A DNA stretch of 8,594 nt. Origin: Desulfocapsa sp. (GTDB lineage Bacteria > Desulfobacterota > Desulfobulbia > Desulfobulbales > Desulfocapsaceae). A program made the position numbers and the translations under genes. The notes beneath the pieces were generated by a model that did not search any database, had not been told where the DNA came from, and saw nothing but the letters and a program-made list of their open reading frames with translations. Shown here in pieces: positions 1 through 5,853 of this stretch. The stretch is taken from the NCBI GenBank assembly GCA_030638765.1, contig DAOWDZ010000132.1:1-8594 (forward strand), in the 5' to 3' direction. Position 1 is the stretch's first letter. Each line of letters opens with the position of its first letter.

Positions 1-2
1 GA

Positions 3-680
3 AACAAAAATCGGCTTAATTTTATACTTGCTAACCGAATCACCAAGAAAAATCTGGGAGAATTGTACACGGAGGTTCGCTTCTGTGTGCCGGATTTACA
101 ACCTGGTTTTGATGTGGTTTCTGATTTGTCAAAGTGCAGTTTTGCATTTCTCGATATCATCCCGACTTTTAAAAATATTTTGAACTACCTGCTCAGTAAT
201 GGAACCGGTGAAATGGTTTGTGTGTTGAAAAAAAACACCCTGATTTATAAACAAATTCAGCTTGCTACTATATTTCAGGGATATAAACCTGTGTTCGTTT
301 CCACTCTTGAGGAGGCGGAAGAGCAATTGGCTATTTCTAAAAGACGCTCTACTCTGCGATTTTCTCTTTATAAGCAGCCTCTGCGATATTCAAGCGGTGG
401 GGATGAGCAAGTGGCTGTGATCAACGATGTCTCCATGGGCGGTTGTTCAATTCATGCAGCGAATCATCAGCTTTCGTTAGGAGATGAAGTGAATTTGATC
501 ATTGCATTTCTCCAAAATGAGGATTCAAAAAATCCCTTTGAAATTCTTTCTGAAGTTGTCAGGGCGCAGGATGGGGATTTTGCTGTGAAGTTTACGGGTC
601 TCAATGATGAAGCCAATAAACGTTTGTGGAATAGTATGGTTCGGCTTTCTCAAGAGAATGCCGGCTCGTACGATGTATAG
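3..680 (+). CDS. PilZ-domain protein, 5' end missing (partial)
   Basis: The C-terminal ~110 residues carry the PilZ signature seen in c-di-GMP receptors: an RxxxR element (RSTLR, bases 345-359) followed by DVSMGG (bases 426-443), matching [D/N]xSxxG, then beta-rich sequence (EVNLIIAFL, EILSEVVRAQ, DFAVKFTGL). In known PilZ proteins these two motifs bind c-di-GMP and the protein then controls motility, exopolysaccharide or another effector. The ~90 residues before it, including LSKCSFAFLDIIPTFKNIL, form an alpha/beta domain I cannot name; it could be a degenerate receiver-like or PilZN-type domain. The frame is open to the left edge with no stop, and the first possible start (TTG at 63) has GGGAG only two bases away, so the true start is probably outside the window. 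It converges on the minus-strand gene ending at 712, with 31 bases between and no clear terminator. Confidence 0.85.
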   Translation, partial: NKNRLNFILANRITKKNLGELYTEVRFCVPDLQPGFDVVSDLSKCSFAFLDIIPTFKNILNYLLSNGTGEMVCVLKKNTLIYKQIQLATIFQGYKPVFVSTLEEAEEQLAISKRRSTLRFSLYKQPLRYSSGGDEQVAVINDVSMGGCSIHAANHQLSLGDEVNLIIAFLQNEDSKNPFEILSEVVRAQDGDFAVKFTGLNDEANKRLWNSMVRLSQENAGSYDV

Positions 681-711
681 TTATTTGTAGGTGTTTCTAT
701 TTCTCCGTTTC

Positions 712-1326
712 TCACTGTTTTTTCACTTCAATAATCGGCAAAATACTCAATGTCAGGCTGTTTGGCTCAAGTTCAATGTTATTCGTGTTCATGGAAATAT
801 TGAGTAATTTATTGCCGGTATTTGCCACAAGAGGTTTGATCTTTTCAATCTGGAGAGGGAGTTCCCGGTTGTTAAAAAGGAGGGCTATGGTGGATGCAAC
901 ATCGGTTGATTGGGTATTGGAAGACTGGAGACTGGTGATGACCGGTTTTATAAACAGAACCTGTTTTGCAGCATCAAAACGAATGGTTGCGTTACATTGG
1001 AAACTCATGGTGACATTACCGAGTTTCATTTTAAGGTCATGACCGGCGATCGTAGTGATAATTCTCAAGTCATGACCGCTTATGGTTATATGGCTTGAAA
1101 GTTTGTCTTTGAAAAAGCGGAGCTTCTCTATTTTATCTATGGAAATAGTTCCAAGCAGGGCGTTTGAATTCATCTTGAAATTCAGTGGCAGACTTTTGTT
1201 AGCGACGGTCTGTACTACACTGACTGGCAGGTTCATGGTGATTGCTTGCTGGCTGGAATGAACGTGGAAAAAAGATCCGCTTAGGAAGAAAAAAAGTGGC
1301 ACTAAAAGAAAAGTTTTAAAGTTCAT
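712..1326 (-). CDS. Exported protein of unknown function, possible lipid-binding (TULIP/DUF1439-like) fold
   Basis: This 204-residue protein starts MNFKTFLLVPLFFFLSGSFF, a clear Sec signal peptide with a hydrophobic core and no lipobox cysteine, so it is probably periplasmic. The mature part alternates short amphipathic beta strands (TISIDKIEKL, HITISGHDL, NVTMSFQCN, QVLFIKPVI), then a helix, and ends in a strand-rich tail (NIELEPNSLTLSILPI). That order resembles YceB/DUF1439 and other SMP/TULIP-like lipid-binding proteins, but this is a layout similarity only. ISGHDL and IAGHDL recur 11 residues apart. The ATG overlaps the upstream gene's TGA (ATGA), with AGGGG just before it, so translation is likely coupled to the membrane protein and the two probably work together at the envelope. 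The coding region is confident; the function is unknown. Confidence 0.78.
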   Translation of the reverse strand: MNFKTFLLVPLFFFLSGSFFHVHSSQQAITMNLPVSVVQTVANKSLPLNFKMNSNALLGTISIDKIEKLRFFKDKLSSHITISGHDLRIITTIAGHDLKMKLGNVTMSFQCNATIRFDAAKQVLFIKPVITSLQSSNTQSTDVASTIALLFNNRELPLQIEKIKPLVANTGNKLLNISMNTNNIELEPNSLTLSILPIIEVKKQ

Positions 1327-2216
1327 TTGATACCCCTGTGTGGGTGTTGTTTGCGATGGATAAGTGAGTGCGCCCAGAGAAGTGTGGCAAGTAATAATCC
1401 GACATAGGATGCAAAATCCCGAAAAAATCTGTGAATATGAAAGTCCTTCAGTTCAATAGTGTCGTTACTGATAAATTGTCCGCGAATGGAAACAGTTGCT
1501 GATTGTATTGCCAGTGCGGTTGGGAATTTCAAGTTTTTGTCAACGTAACATTGAAGGGTGTTCGTTTCCATATTAAAACTCGCTCGATCAATTTCGAGCA
1601 TTTTCCCGGTTCTTTCTTGTATGTTAGCAAGAGTTTTACTGAAATGGATATCAGCGTTGTAGGCTGAGCTGATTAACAGTGAAGGGCTTGCAAGGTAGAA
1701 AAGAAAGCAGATTGCGGCGCAGGTTGTTTTCCATTTGTCCGGTTTTTCCAGTAACAGATCGCTTCGAATGGCTTTGGGCCAGAGAAGGAAACAGACGAGA
1801 AGGCCAATGGTGGTACAGGTGTAGCTTGAGATATGTTCGGGCCAAAACAAATTGAAGCTGGTGTCGTCCCAGGAAAATGGAACCAGCAGGTTTACGCTAT
1901 TGCCCCATTTGATTTGAGTCGCATCAATGATCAAATGTGCCAGGCTGTTTCCGGCAAGAATTAAAAAAATATATCTACTATTTCGACTCAGCATAGAAAA
2001 AGCTAGGCAGAGGAGCAGGCAATATATAAGACTTGCCTGAGTAGCTGTGTAGAGTCGCAGGGTTAAAGGGTCTGCCAGCGGAGTTAGAATCCGCTGGACA
2101 ATCCAGGGGATGTCAGGGATAATACAGCCCACCATAATCCATTGTAGTGGTGCTTTTTTAAGCCCCATTCGAGTGAGCGGTACTTGTAATCCGATGTGGG
2201 CTAGGGTGTTGGGCAT
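1323..2216 (-). CDS. Membrane-bound metal-dependent hydrolase-like protein (YdjM/DUF457 type)
   Basis: A 297-residue polytopic membrane protein. It opens with MPNTLAHIGLQ and has GCIIPDIPW (residues 30-38) and HLIIDATQ (residues 94-101); the His7, Asp35, His94 and Asp98 set is the pattern of the YdjM/DUF457 'inner membrane metal-dependent hydrolase' family, whose substrate is not established. Likely membrane segments are at about 25-42, 58-77, 81-97, 133-148, 163-184 and 268-286. Between the last two lies a ~80-residue soluble, beta-rich segment (RASFNMETNTLQCYVD...ATVSIRGQF) that may be extracytoplasmic. I chose ATG at 2216 because the family signature begins exactly there; the frame extends to a TTG at 2303, but those 29 extra residues do not look like a membrane protein and would cover the divergent promoter region. 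Its stop overlaps the next gene by four bases. The Shine-Dalgarno sequence is weak. Confidence 0.85.
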   Translation of the reverse strand: MPNTLAHIGLQVPLTRMGLKKAPLQWIMVGCIIPDIPWIVQRILTPLADPLTLRLYTATQASLIYCLLLCLAFSMLSRNSRYIFLILAGNSLAHLIIDATQIKWGNSVNLLVPFSWDDTSFNLFWPEHISSYTCTTIGLLVCFLLWPKAIRSDLLLEKPDKWKTTCAAICFLFYLASPSLLISSAYNADIHFSKTLANIQERTGKMLEIDRASFNMETNTLQCYVDKNLKFPTALAIQSATVSIRGQFISNDTIELKDFHIHRFFRDFASYVGLLLATLLWAHSLIHRKQHPHRGIK

Positions 2217-2243
2217 CTTCGAGCGTTTTTTGTGAAAAGATAG

Positions 2244-2273
2244 TTGATAGTGTTCTGTTTGCCTGATTGTACT
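2244..2273. promoter_or_regulatory. Candidate overlapping divergent promoters between the membrane-protein unit and the helicase gene
   Basis: The 87 bases between the two start codons (2216 minus, 2304 plus) must hold both promoters. On the plus strand TTGATA (2244-2249) and TGTACT (2268-2273) are 18 bases apart, a fair sigma-70 match, giving a leader of about 25 bases to ATG 2304. On the minus strand TACAAT (complement of 2266-2271) is a five-of-six match to a -10 box, but no good -35 lies 16-18 bases upstream. The two -10 boxes overlap, so the promoters might exclude each other. Inferred from sequence only. Confidence 0.35.
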
Positions 2274-2303
2274 AGAAATGCCACAGACGTCCCAGATAAT
2301 CAA

Positions 2304-3668
2304 ATGAAAAGTGTTCTTTTACCGTCCCTTACCGTTGCTGCAGATTGCCTTTTGCAGAATATTCCCTTTGCTCTTGAAAAAGCTATCAAGAGTAGACTTA
2401 CCATTGATAATCCCAAATATACAGCAGCGAAAAAGTATGGTCGCTGGATCGGGAAGAAGCTTAAGCCAACATTGACATATTACGAGTCAGTACCAAATGG
2501 TTTACGGTTTCATAGGGGTTTTGCCAAACAATCGGTTCTGCTGTGTCGCGAATTTCTACAGGAAACTCCTGAAATTCACGATAAACGTCTTCTTTTATCT
2601 GAAGAAAAATTTGTTTTTAATGGGAAATTACGTCCCTATCAGCAAGCGGCATTACTTGCTGCAGAGAAACGTTCATTTGGTGTGCTCGAAGCTGGAACAG
2701 GTAGTGGAAAGACAGTTATGGCTCTGGCCATTATGGCAGCTCGCAGTCAGCCAACACTCATTGTCGTGCACACAAAAGAGCTGTTGTATCAATGGAAAGA
2801 ACGTATTCAGAGTTTTCTTGAACAGACACCTGGGTTAGTGGGAGATGGGCATTTTGATGTGCAACCCATAACCGTTGCCATTGTGAATACTGCAAGGAAG
2901 CGCCTGGGGGAACTTGTTCCACACTTCGGGCATCTTGTGGTGGATGAGTGTCATCGGGTTCCTGCTGCTCTTTTTACTGACATTGTGAGCAATTTTCCGG
3001 GGCATTATCTTCTCGGCTTGTCAGCCACAGCCTTTCGCAGTGACGAAGGTTTAACAAAATTGATTAATTTTTATATGGGAGATCAATTTCATAAGGTGAA
3101 CCAGAGAGAACTTGAAGAAACAGGTGCCATTGTAAAACCAGAATTGATTCGCCGTAAAACCAATTTTCAGTATCATTATCAGGGCGATTACCAACCGTTA
3201 ATTGCAGCTCTTATCAAGGATATGGTTCGCAACCGGCAGATAGTTGATGATGTGGTTTGTGAAACGGGAAAGAAAAACTGTGGAATTCAGTTGCTGGTTT
3301 CGGATCGTGTTTCACATTGTCAGGTTTTTGAACAGGAACTCAGCTTGCAAAATGTTTCCGTGGTATTGCTCACCGGACAGACTTCTGCCGAGCAGCGGGC
3401 AAGTATTGTTGCGGCTGTGCAGGATGGAAAGGTACAGGTTTTAGTCGCCACATTACAACTCATAGGCGAAGGCTTTGATTGTCCGGGATTGAGTAATCTG
3501 TTTCTCACTACTCCGATCACGTTTGAAGGACGTCTTCTTCAGGTGTTGGGTCGGATTATGCGTCCTGCCAAAGGAAAAAAGGCCAAGGTTTACGATTATG
3601 TGGATGAGGCTGTTTCTGTGTTAAAACGATCGGCTGAAGCCCGAAAAAAAAGCCTTGATTCTTTCTGA
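2304..3668 (+). CDS. DEAD/DEAH-box superfamily 2 helicase, XPB/SSL2 type
   Basis: A 454-residue SF2 helicase with all core motifs in order: Q-like LRPYQQ (109-114), Walker A GTGSGKT (131-137), Ia VVHTKELLYQW (154-164), Walker B DECH (214-217), motif III SAT (240-242), IV-like LLVSDR (330-335), V VATLQLIGEGFDCPG (381-395) and VI QVLGRIMRP (413-421). It should be an ATP-dependent translocase on duplex or structured nucleic acid, probably cytosolic. The ~100-residue N-terminal region (YTAAKKYGRWIGKKLKPTL and following) resembles the part that precedes the core in stand-alone XPB/SSL2-like (COG1061) helicases; such proteins are often labelled type III restriction 'res' subunits, but no nuclease domain or methylase partner is present here. 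ATG 2304 is the first ATG; the frame extends to TTG 2244, but those residues look non-coding. There is no clear Shine-Dalgarno sequence. A role in DNA repair or RNA-polymerase handling is plausible but unproven. Confidence 0.93.
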   Translation: MKSVLLPSLTVAADCLLQNIPFALEKAIKSRLTIDNPKYTAAKKYGRWIGKKLKPTLTYYESVPNGLRFHRGFAKQSVLLCREFLQETPEIHDKRLLLSEEKFVFNGKLRPYQQAALLAAEKRSFGVLEAGTGSGKTVMALAIMAARSQPTLIVVHTKELLYQWKERIQSFLEQTPGLVGDGHFDVQPITVAIVNTARKRLGELVPHFGHLVVDECHRVPAALFTDIVSNFPGHYLLGLSATAFRSDEGLTKLINFYMGDQFHKVNQRELEETGAIVKPELIRRKTNFQYHYQGDYQPLIAALIKDMVRNRQIVDDVVCETGKKNCGIQLLVSDRVSHCQVFEQELSLQNVSVVLLTGQTSAEQRASIVAAVQDGKVQVLVATLQLIGEGFDCPGLSNLFLTTPITFEGRLLQVLGRIMRPAKGKKAKVYDYVDEAVSVLKRSAEARKKSLDSF

Positions 3669-3678
3669 TTTAATCTTC

Positions 3679-3707
3679 TTGCCAAGTTCGTGAAATCTTG
3701 TTATTCT
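3679..3707 (+). promoter_or_regulatory. Sigma-70-like promoter for typA
   Basis: TTGCCA (3679-3684, five of six to TTGACA) and TATTCT (3702-3707, four of six to TATAAT) are separated by exactly 17 bases, starting 11 bases after the helicase stop codon. Transcription would begin near 3714, giving typA a leader of roughly 97 bases. This is the best-spaced promoter in the window. Confidence 0.6.
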
Positions 3708-3761
3708 GTTAAGTTTTTCAATCCGTAAAAAAACAGTACGGTAGAGCTGGAAAACATATTT

Positions 3762-3792
3762 AAAGCATCCGCATATGGCTGGGTGCTTTTTT
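3762..3792 (+). terminator. Intrinsic-terminator-like hairpin in the typA leader
   Basis: AAAGCATCC (3762-3770) pairs with GGGTGCTTT (3781-3789), nine pairs including one G-U, around a 10-base loop, and runs into six T (3787-3792). It could end helicase transcripts, but it also lies downstream of the typA promoter and only 18 bases before the typA start codon, so transcripts from that promoter must read through it. Attenuation of typA, or a short RNA of about 80 bases ending here, are both possible. Confidence 0.65.
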
Positions 3793-3798
3793 CATTTT

Positions 3799-3804
3799 AA
3801 GAGG
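3799..3804 (+). promoter_or_regulatory. Ribosome binding site that fixes the typA start
   Basis: AAGAGG lies six bases before ATG 3811. The upstream in-frame ATG at 3775 sits in the loop of the terminator hairpin and would add 12 residues that are not part of the TypA family, so 3811 is the start. Confidence 0.75.
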
Positions 3805-3810
3805 CGCAGG

Positions 3811-5610
3811 ATGGAACAGGATAAGATTCGTAACGTTGCTATTATCGCTCATGTAGATCATGGCAAAACAACACTCGTTGATGAGTTATTTAAACATTCC
3901 GGTATGTTCAGGGAAAACGAGAGAGTTGCTGAACGTTTAATGGATTCAGGTGATCTGGAGCGTGAGCGTGGAATTACCATTACTGCTAAAAACGGATCTT
4001 ACGAATACAATGATCACTGGATCAACATTATTGATACTCCCGGCCATGCTGATTTTGGCGGTCAGGTCGAACGGGTACTGCGTATGGCTGACGGAGCACT
4101 TCTTCTCGTGGATGCTCAGGAAGGCCCCATGCCTCAGACCTATTTTGTTTTGAAAAAAGCTCTTGAAAACCACCTGCCGGTTATTGTGGTTATCAATAAA
4201 ATAGACAAGCCTGCCGCACGCTGTGACTGGGTTGTGGATCAGGTCTTTGATCTTTTTGTTAAACTTAATGCTCCCGATGATGTCCTCGATTTTCCGGTTG
4301 TGTTTGCCTCAGCCAAGGAAGGCTATGCACTCAAAGAACACACCGATACAATCGAAAATGGTGGAGATATGAATATCATTTCCCAGATGATCGTTGATCA
4401 TACGCCGGCTCCAGCCGGATCCCCTGAAGCTTCATTGCAGATGCAGGTCGGAACCATCGATTATTCTCCGTATCTTGGACGTCTTGGAATCGGAAAAGTT
4501 GTGAACGGAACACTTTCCATTAATCAACCCGTGGTTGTTGCTCGTCGTGATGGCTCTATTAAACCCGTTCGGATTAGCAAAATTTATCGTTTCTCCTGTG
4601 ATGAGAAGATTCCCACAGAAAGCGCAACAACTGGAGAGATAGTAGCAGTTGCTGGAATGGAAGATGTTACCGTTGGAGTAACCTTTACAGATCCTGATGA
4701 TCCACAGCCATTGCCATTGATTGATATTGATCCTCCTACTATTTCAATGAATTTTATTCCCAACGATTCACCATTTGCTGGAAAAGAAGGAAAGTATGTT
4801 ACCTCACGTCATATTGAGGAACGTCTGAAGCGTGAAACACTTGCTGATGTTGCTTTGCAGTATGAGCCACTTACAGATGCGGTGGGTTTTAGAGTGTCAG
4901 GACGTGGTGAATTGCATCTTTCCATCCTTATCGAAAAAATGAGACGGGAAGACTATGAACTTCAGGTGACTCGTCCCCAGGTTATCTTAATCGAAAAAGA
5001 TGGCCAAACTCTTGAGCCCTATGAGGAACTCACCGTCGATGTGGACGAACAGTACCAGGGGCCGGTCATAGAGAAACTTGGTAAGTTGAAGGGCCAGATG
5101 GAAGAGATGAATACTCAGAATGGCATGGTTCGCCTGAAGTTTAAGATCCCAACTCGTGGTTTGCTTGGATATCGTTCGGATTTTATGACTGACACCAAGG
5201 GAATGGGGATGATGAGTTATGTTTTTGCAGAATATGGGCCATGGGCCGGTGATATTACAAACCGTGTAAATGGTGTTCTTATTGTCAAAGAAAACTGCAC
5301 CTCGGTTGCCTTTGCTCTGTTTAATCTCCAGGATCGTGGAAAACTTTTTGTTGGTGCTGGCTCTCCCATGTATGTGGGACAGATCCTGGGTGAGCATTGC
5401 CGCAGCGGTGATCTTGTTGTTAATCCTGCCAAAGGTAAAAAACTTACTAATATGCGTGCTTCCGGAACAGATGAGTCAGTCGTTTTGACCCCTCCTGCGG
5501 ATATGACACTTGAGGATTGTATCGCATATATTAATGATGATGAACTTGTTGAGGTTACTCCCCAATCAATTCGTCTTCGTAAGAAAACCGGCGTAAGAAT
5601 TAAAGGTTAG
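3811..5610 (+). CDS. typA: Translational GTPase TypA/BipA
   Basis: A 599-residue protein, close to the usual ~600 for TypA/BipA. GTPase motifs are G1 AHVDHGKT (13-20), G2 RGITIT (53-58), G3 DTPGHAD (75-81), G4 NKID (129-132) and G5 SAK (167-169). They are followed by an EF-Tu-like beta-barrel (from about residue 205), the EF-G domain III-like part (about 300-395), the EF-G domain V-like part (about 395-480) and the TypA-specific C-terminal domain with MRASGTDESVVLTPP, a hallmark that separates TypA from LepA and EF-G. TypA binds the ribosome and hydrolyses GTP; in studied bacteria it supports ribosome assembly and growth at low temperature or under stress. It has its own promoter and a hairpin-containing leader. 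A small ORF starts four bases after its TAG and is probably co-transcribed. Confidence 0.98.
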   Translation: MEQDKIRNVAIIAHVDHGKTTLVDELFKHSGMFRENERVAERLMDSGDLERERGITITAKNGSYEYNDHWINIIDTPGHADFGGQVERVLRMADGALLLVDAQEGPMPQTYFVLKKALENHLPVIVVINKIDKPAARCDWVVDQVFDLFVKLNAPDDVLDFPVVFASAKEGYALKEHTDTIENGGDMNIISQMIVDHTPAPAGSPEASLQMQVGTIDYSPYLGRLGIGKVVNGTLSINQPVVVARRDGSIKPVRISKIYRFSCDEKIPTESATTGEIVAVAGMEDVTVGVTFTDPDDPQPLPLIDIDPPTISMNFIPNDSPFAGKEGKYVTSRHIEERLKRETLADVALQYEPLTDAVGFRVSGRGELHLSILIEKMRREDYELQVTRPQVILIEKDGQTLEPYEELTVDVDEQYQGPVIEKLGKLKGQMEEMNTQNGMVRLKFKIPTRGLLGYRSDFMTDTKGMGMMSYVFAEYGPWAGDITNRVNGVLIVKENCTSVAFALFNLQDRGKLFVGAGSPMYVGQILGEHCRSGDLVVNPAKGKKLTNMRASGTDESVVLTPPADMTLEDCIAYINDDELVEVTPQSIRLRKKTGVRIKG

Positions 5611-5613
5611 AAA

Positions 5614-5778
5614 ATGACAGATTTTGTCTTTTTTATAATCGCAGGGGTGGCGGCAATTGCCACCTTTGCTGTCATTGCAAAGAAATATGGGAGTGATTGT
5701 ATCCCCTGACTTATGATGTATAGTTCTGCGGGTGCAGGATTGGGAACGTTCTTTCTGCTTAGATGGCTGTTTGGATAA
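5614..5778 (+). CDS. Candidate 54-residue two-helix membrane selenoprotein (in-frame TGA as Sec), or else a 31-residue small membrane protein
   Basis: ATG 5614 follows the typA stop by three bases and has AAAGG (5602-5606) seven bases upstream. The first 31 codons give a hydrophobic helix (about residues 4-22, FVFFIIAGVAAIATFAVIA), then KKYGSDCIP and an in-frame TGA at 5707-5709. The same frame continues for 22 codons with a second hydrophobic stretch (GAGLGTFFLLRWLFG) to TAA 5776-5778. If TGA is read as selenocysteine, Cys29-Ile-Pro-Sec32 is a CxxU redox motif like those in thioredoxin-like selenoproteins, and a SECIS-like hairpin lies at the right distance. The lysines after helix 1 suggest the CxxU loop faces the cytoplasm. 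Rival readings: the gene ends at 5709 as a 31-residue protein, or the whole locus is a decayed membrane gene, since the frame is also open after the TAA. No family is recognised. I am confident of the first 31 codons being plausible coding sequence, less so of Sec insertion. Confidence 0.5.
5722..5741 (+). promoter_or_regulatory. Bacterial SECIS-like stem-loop after the in-frame TGA
   Basis: AGTTCTGC (5722-5729) pairs with GCAGGATT (5734-5741), eight pairs with two G-U, around a GGGT loop (5730-5733). The loop starts 20 bases after the TGA. Bacterial SECIS elements recognised by SelB lie in the coding region directly after UGA, with the apical loop about 16-37 bases downstream and a G among the first loop bases; E. 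coli fdhF has a GGUC loop 18 bases after its UGA. This hairpin meets those published rules. A short hairpin can also arise by chance, so it supports but does not prove Sec insertion. Confidence 0.45.
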
Positions 5779-5853
5779 AACAAAAAACGATGGAATTTCG
5801 AAGATACCCTTGAGGAACTTCTAGAATTGAAAAGAACAGGTCAATCGCCTGCA

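Noticed and set aside
2217..2303. Extension of the DUF457-type gene to TTG 2303, and of the helicase to TTG 2244
   Set aside because: The two extensions overlap each other on opposite strands, look non-family, and would remove any space for promoters; ATG 2216 and ATG 2304 are better.
3775..3810. TypA start at ATG 3775
   Set aside because: This ATG is in the loop of the terminator-like hairpin and lacks a ribosome binding site; ATG 3811 has AAGAGG at six bases and matches the family N-terminus.
4987..5397. 136-codon minus-strand ORF inside typA
   Set aside because: It is antisense to the highly conserved TypA C-terminal region and has no recognisable domain; it is a shadow of the real gene.
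5646..5667. GGTGGC / GCCACC hairpin with TTT, as a typA terminator
   Set aside because: The stem is good, but only three T follow and it lies inside the small ORF at 5614, so it is more likely coding sequence than a terminator.
5764..5817. ATGGCTGTTTGG... as an alternative small gene overlapping the end of the selenoprotein candidate
   Set aside because: It has only 16 codons, no ribosome binding site and a composition unlike a small membrane protein.
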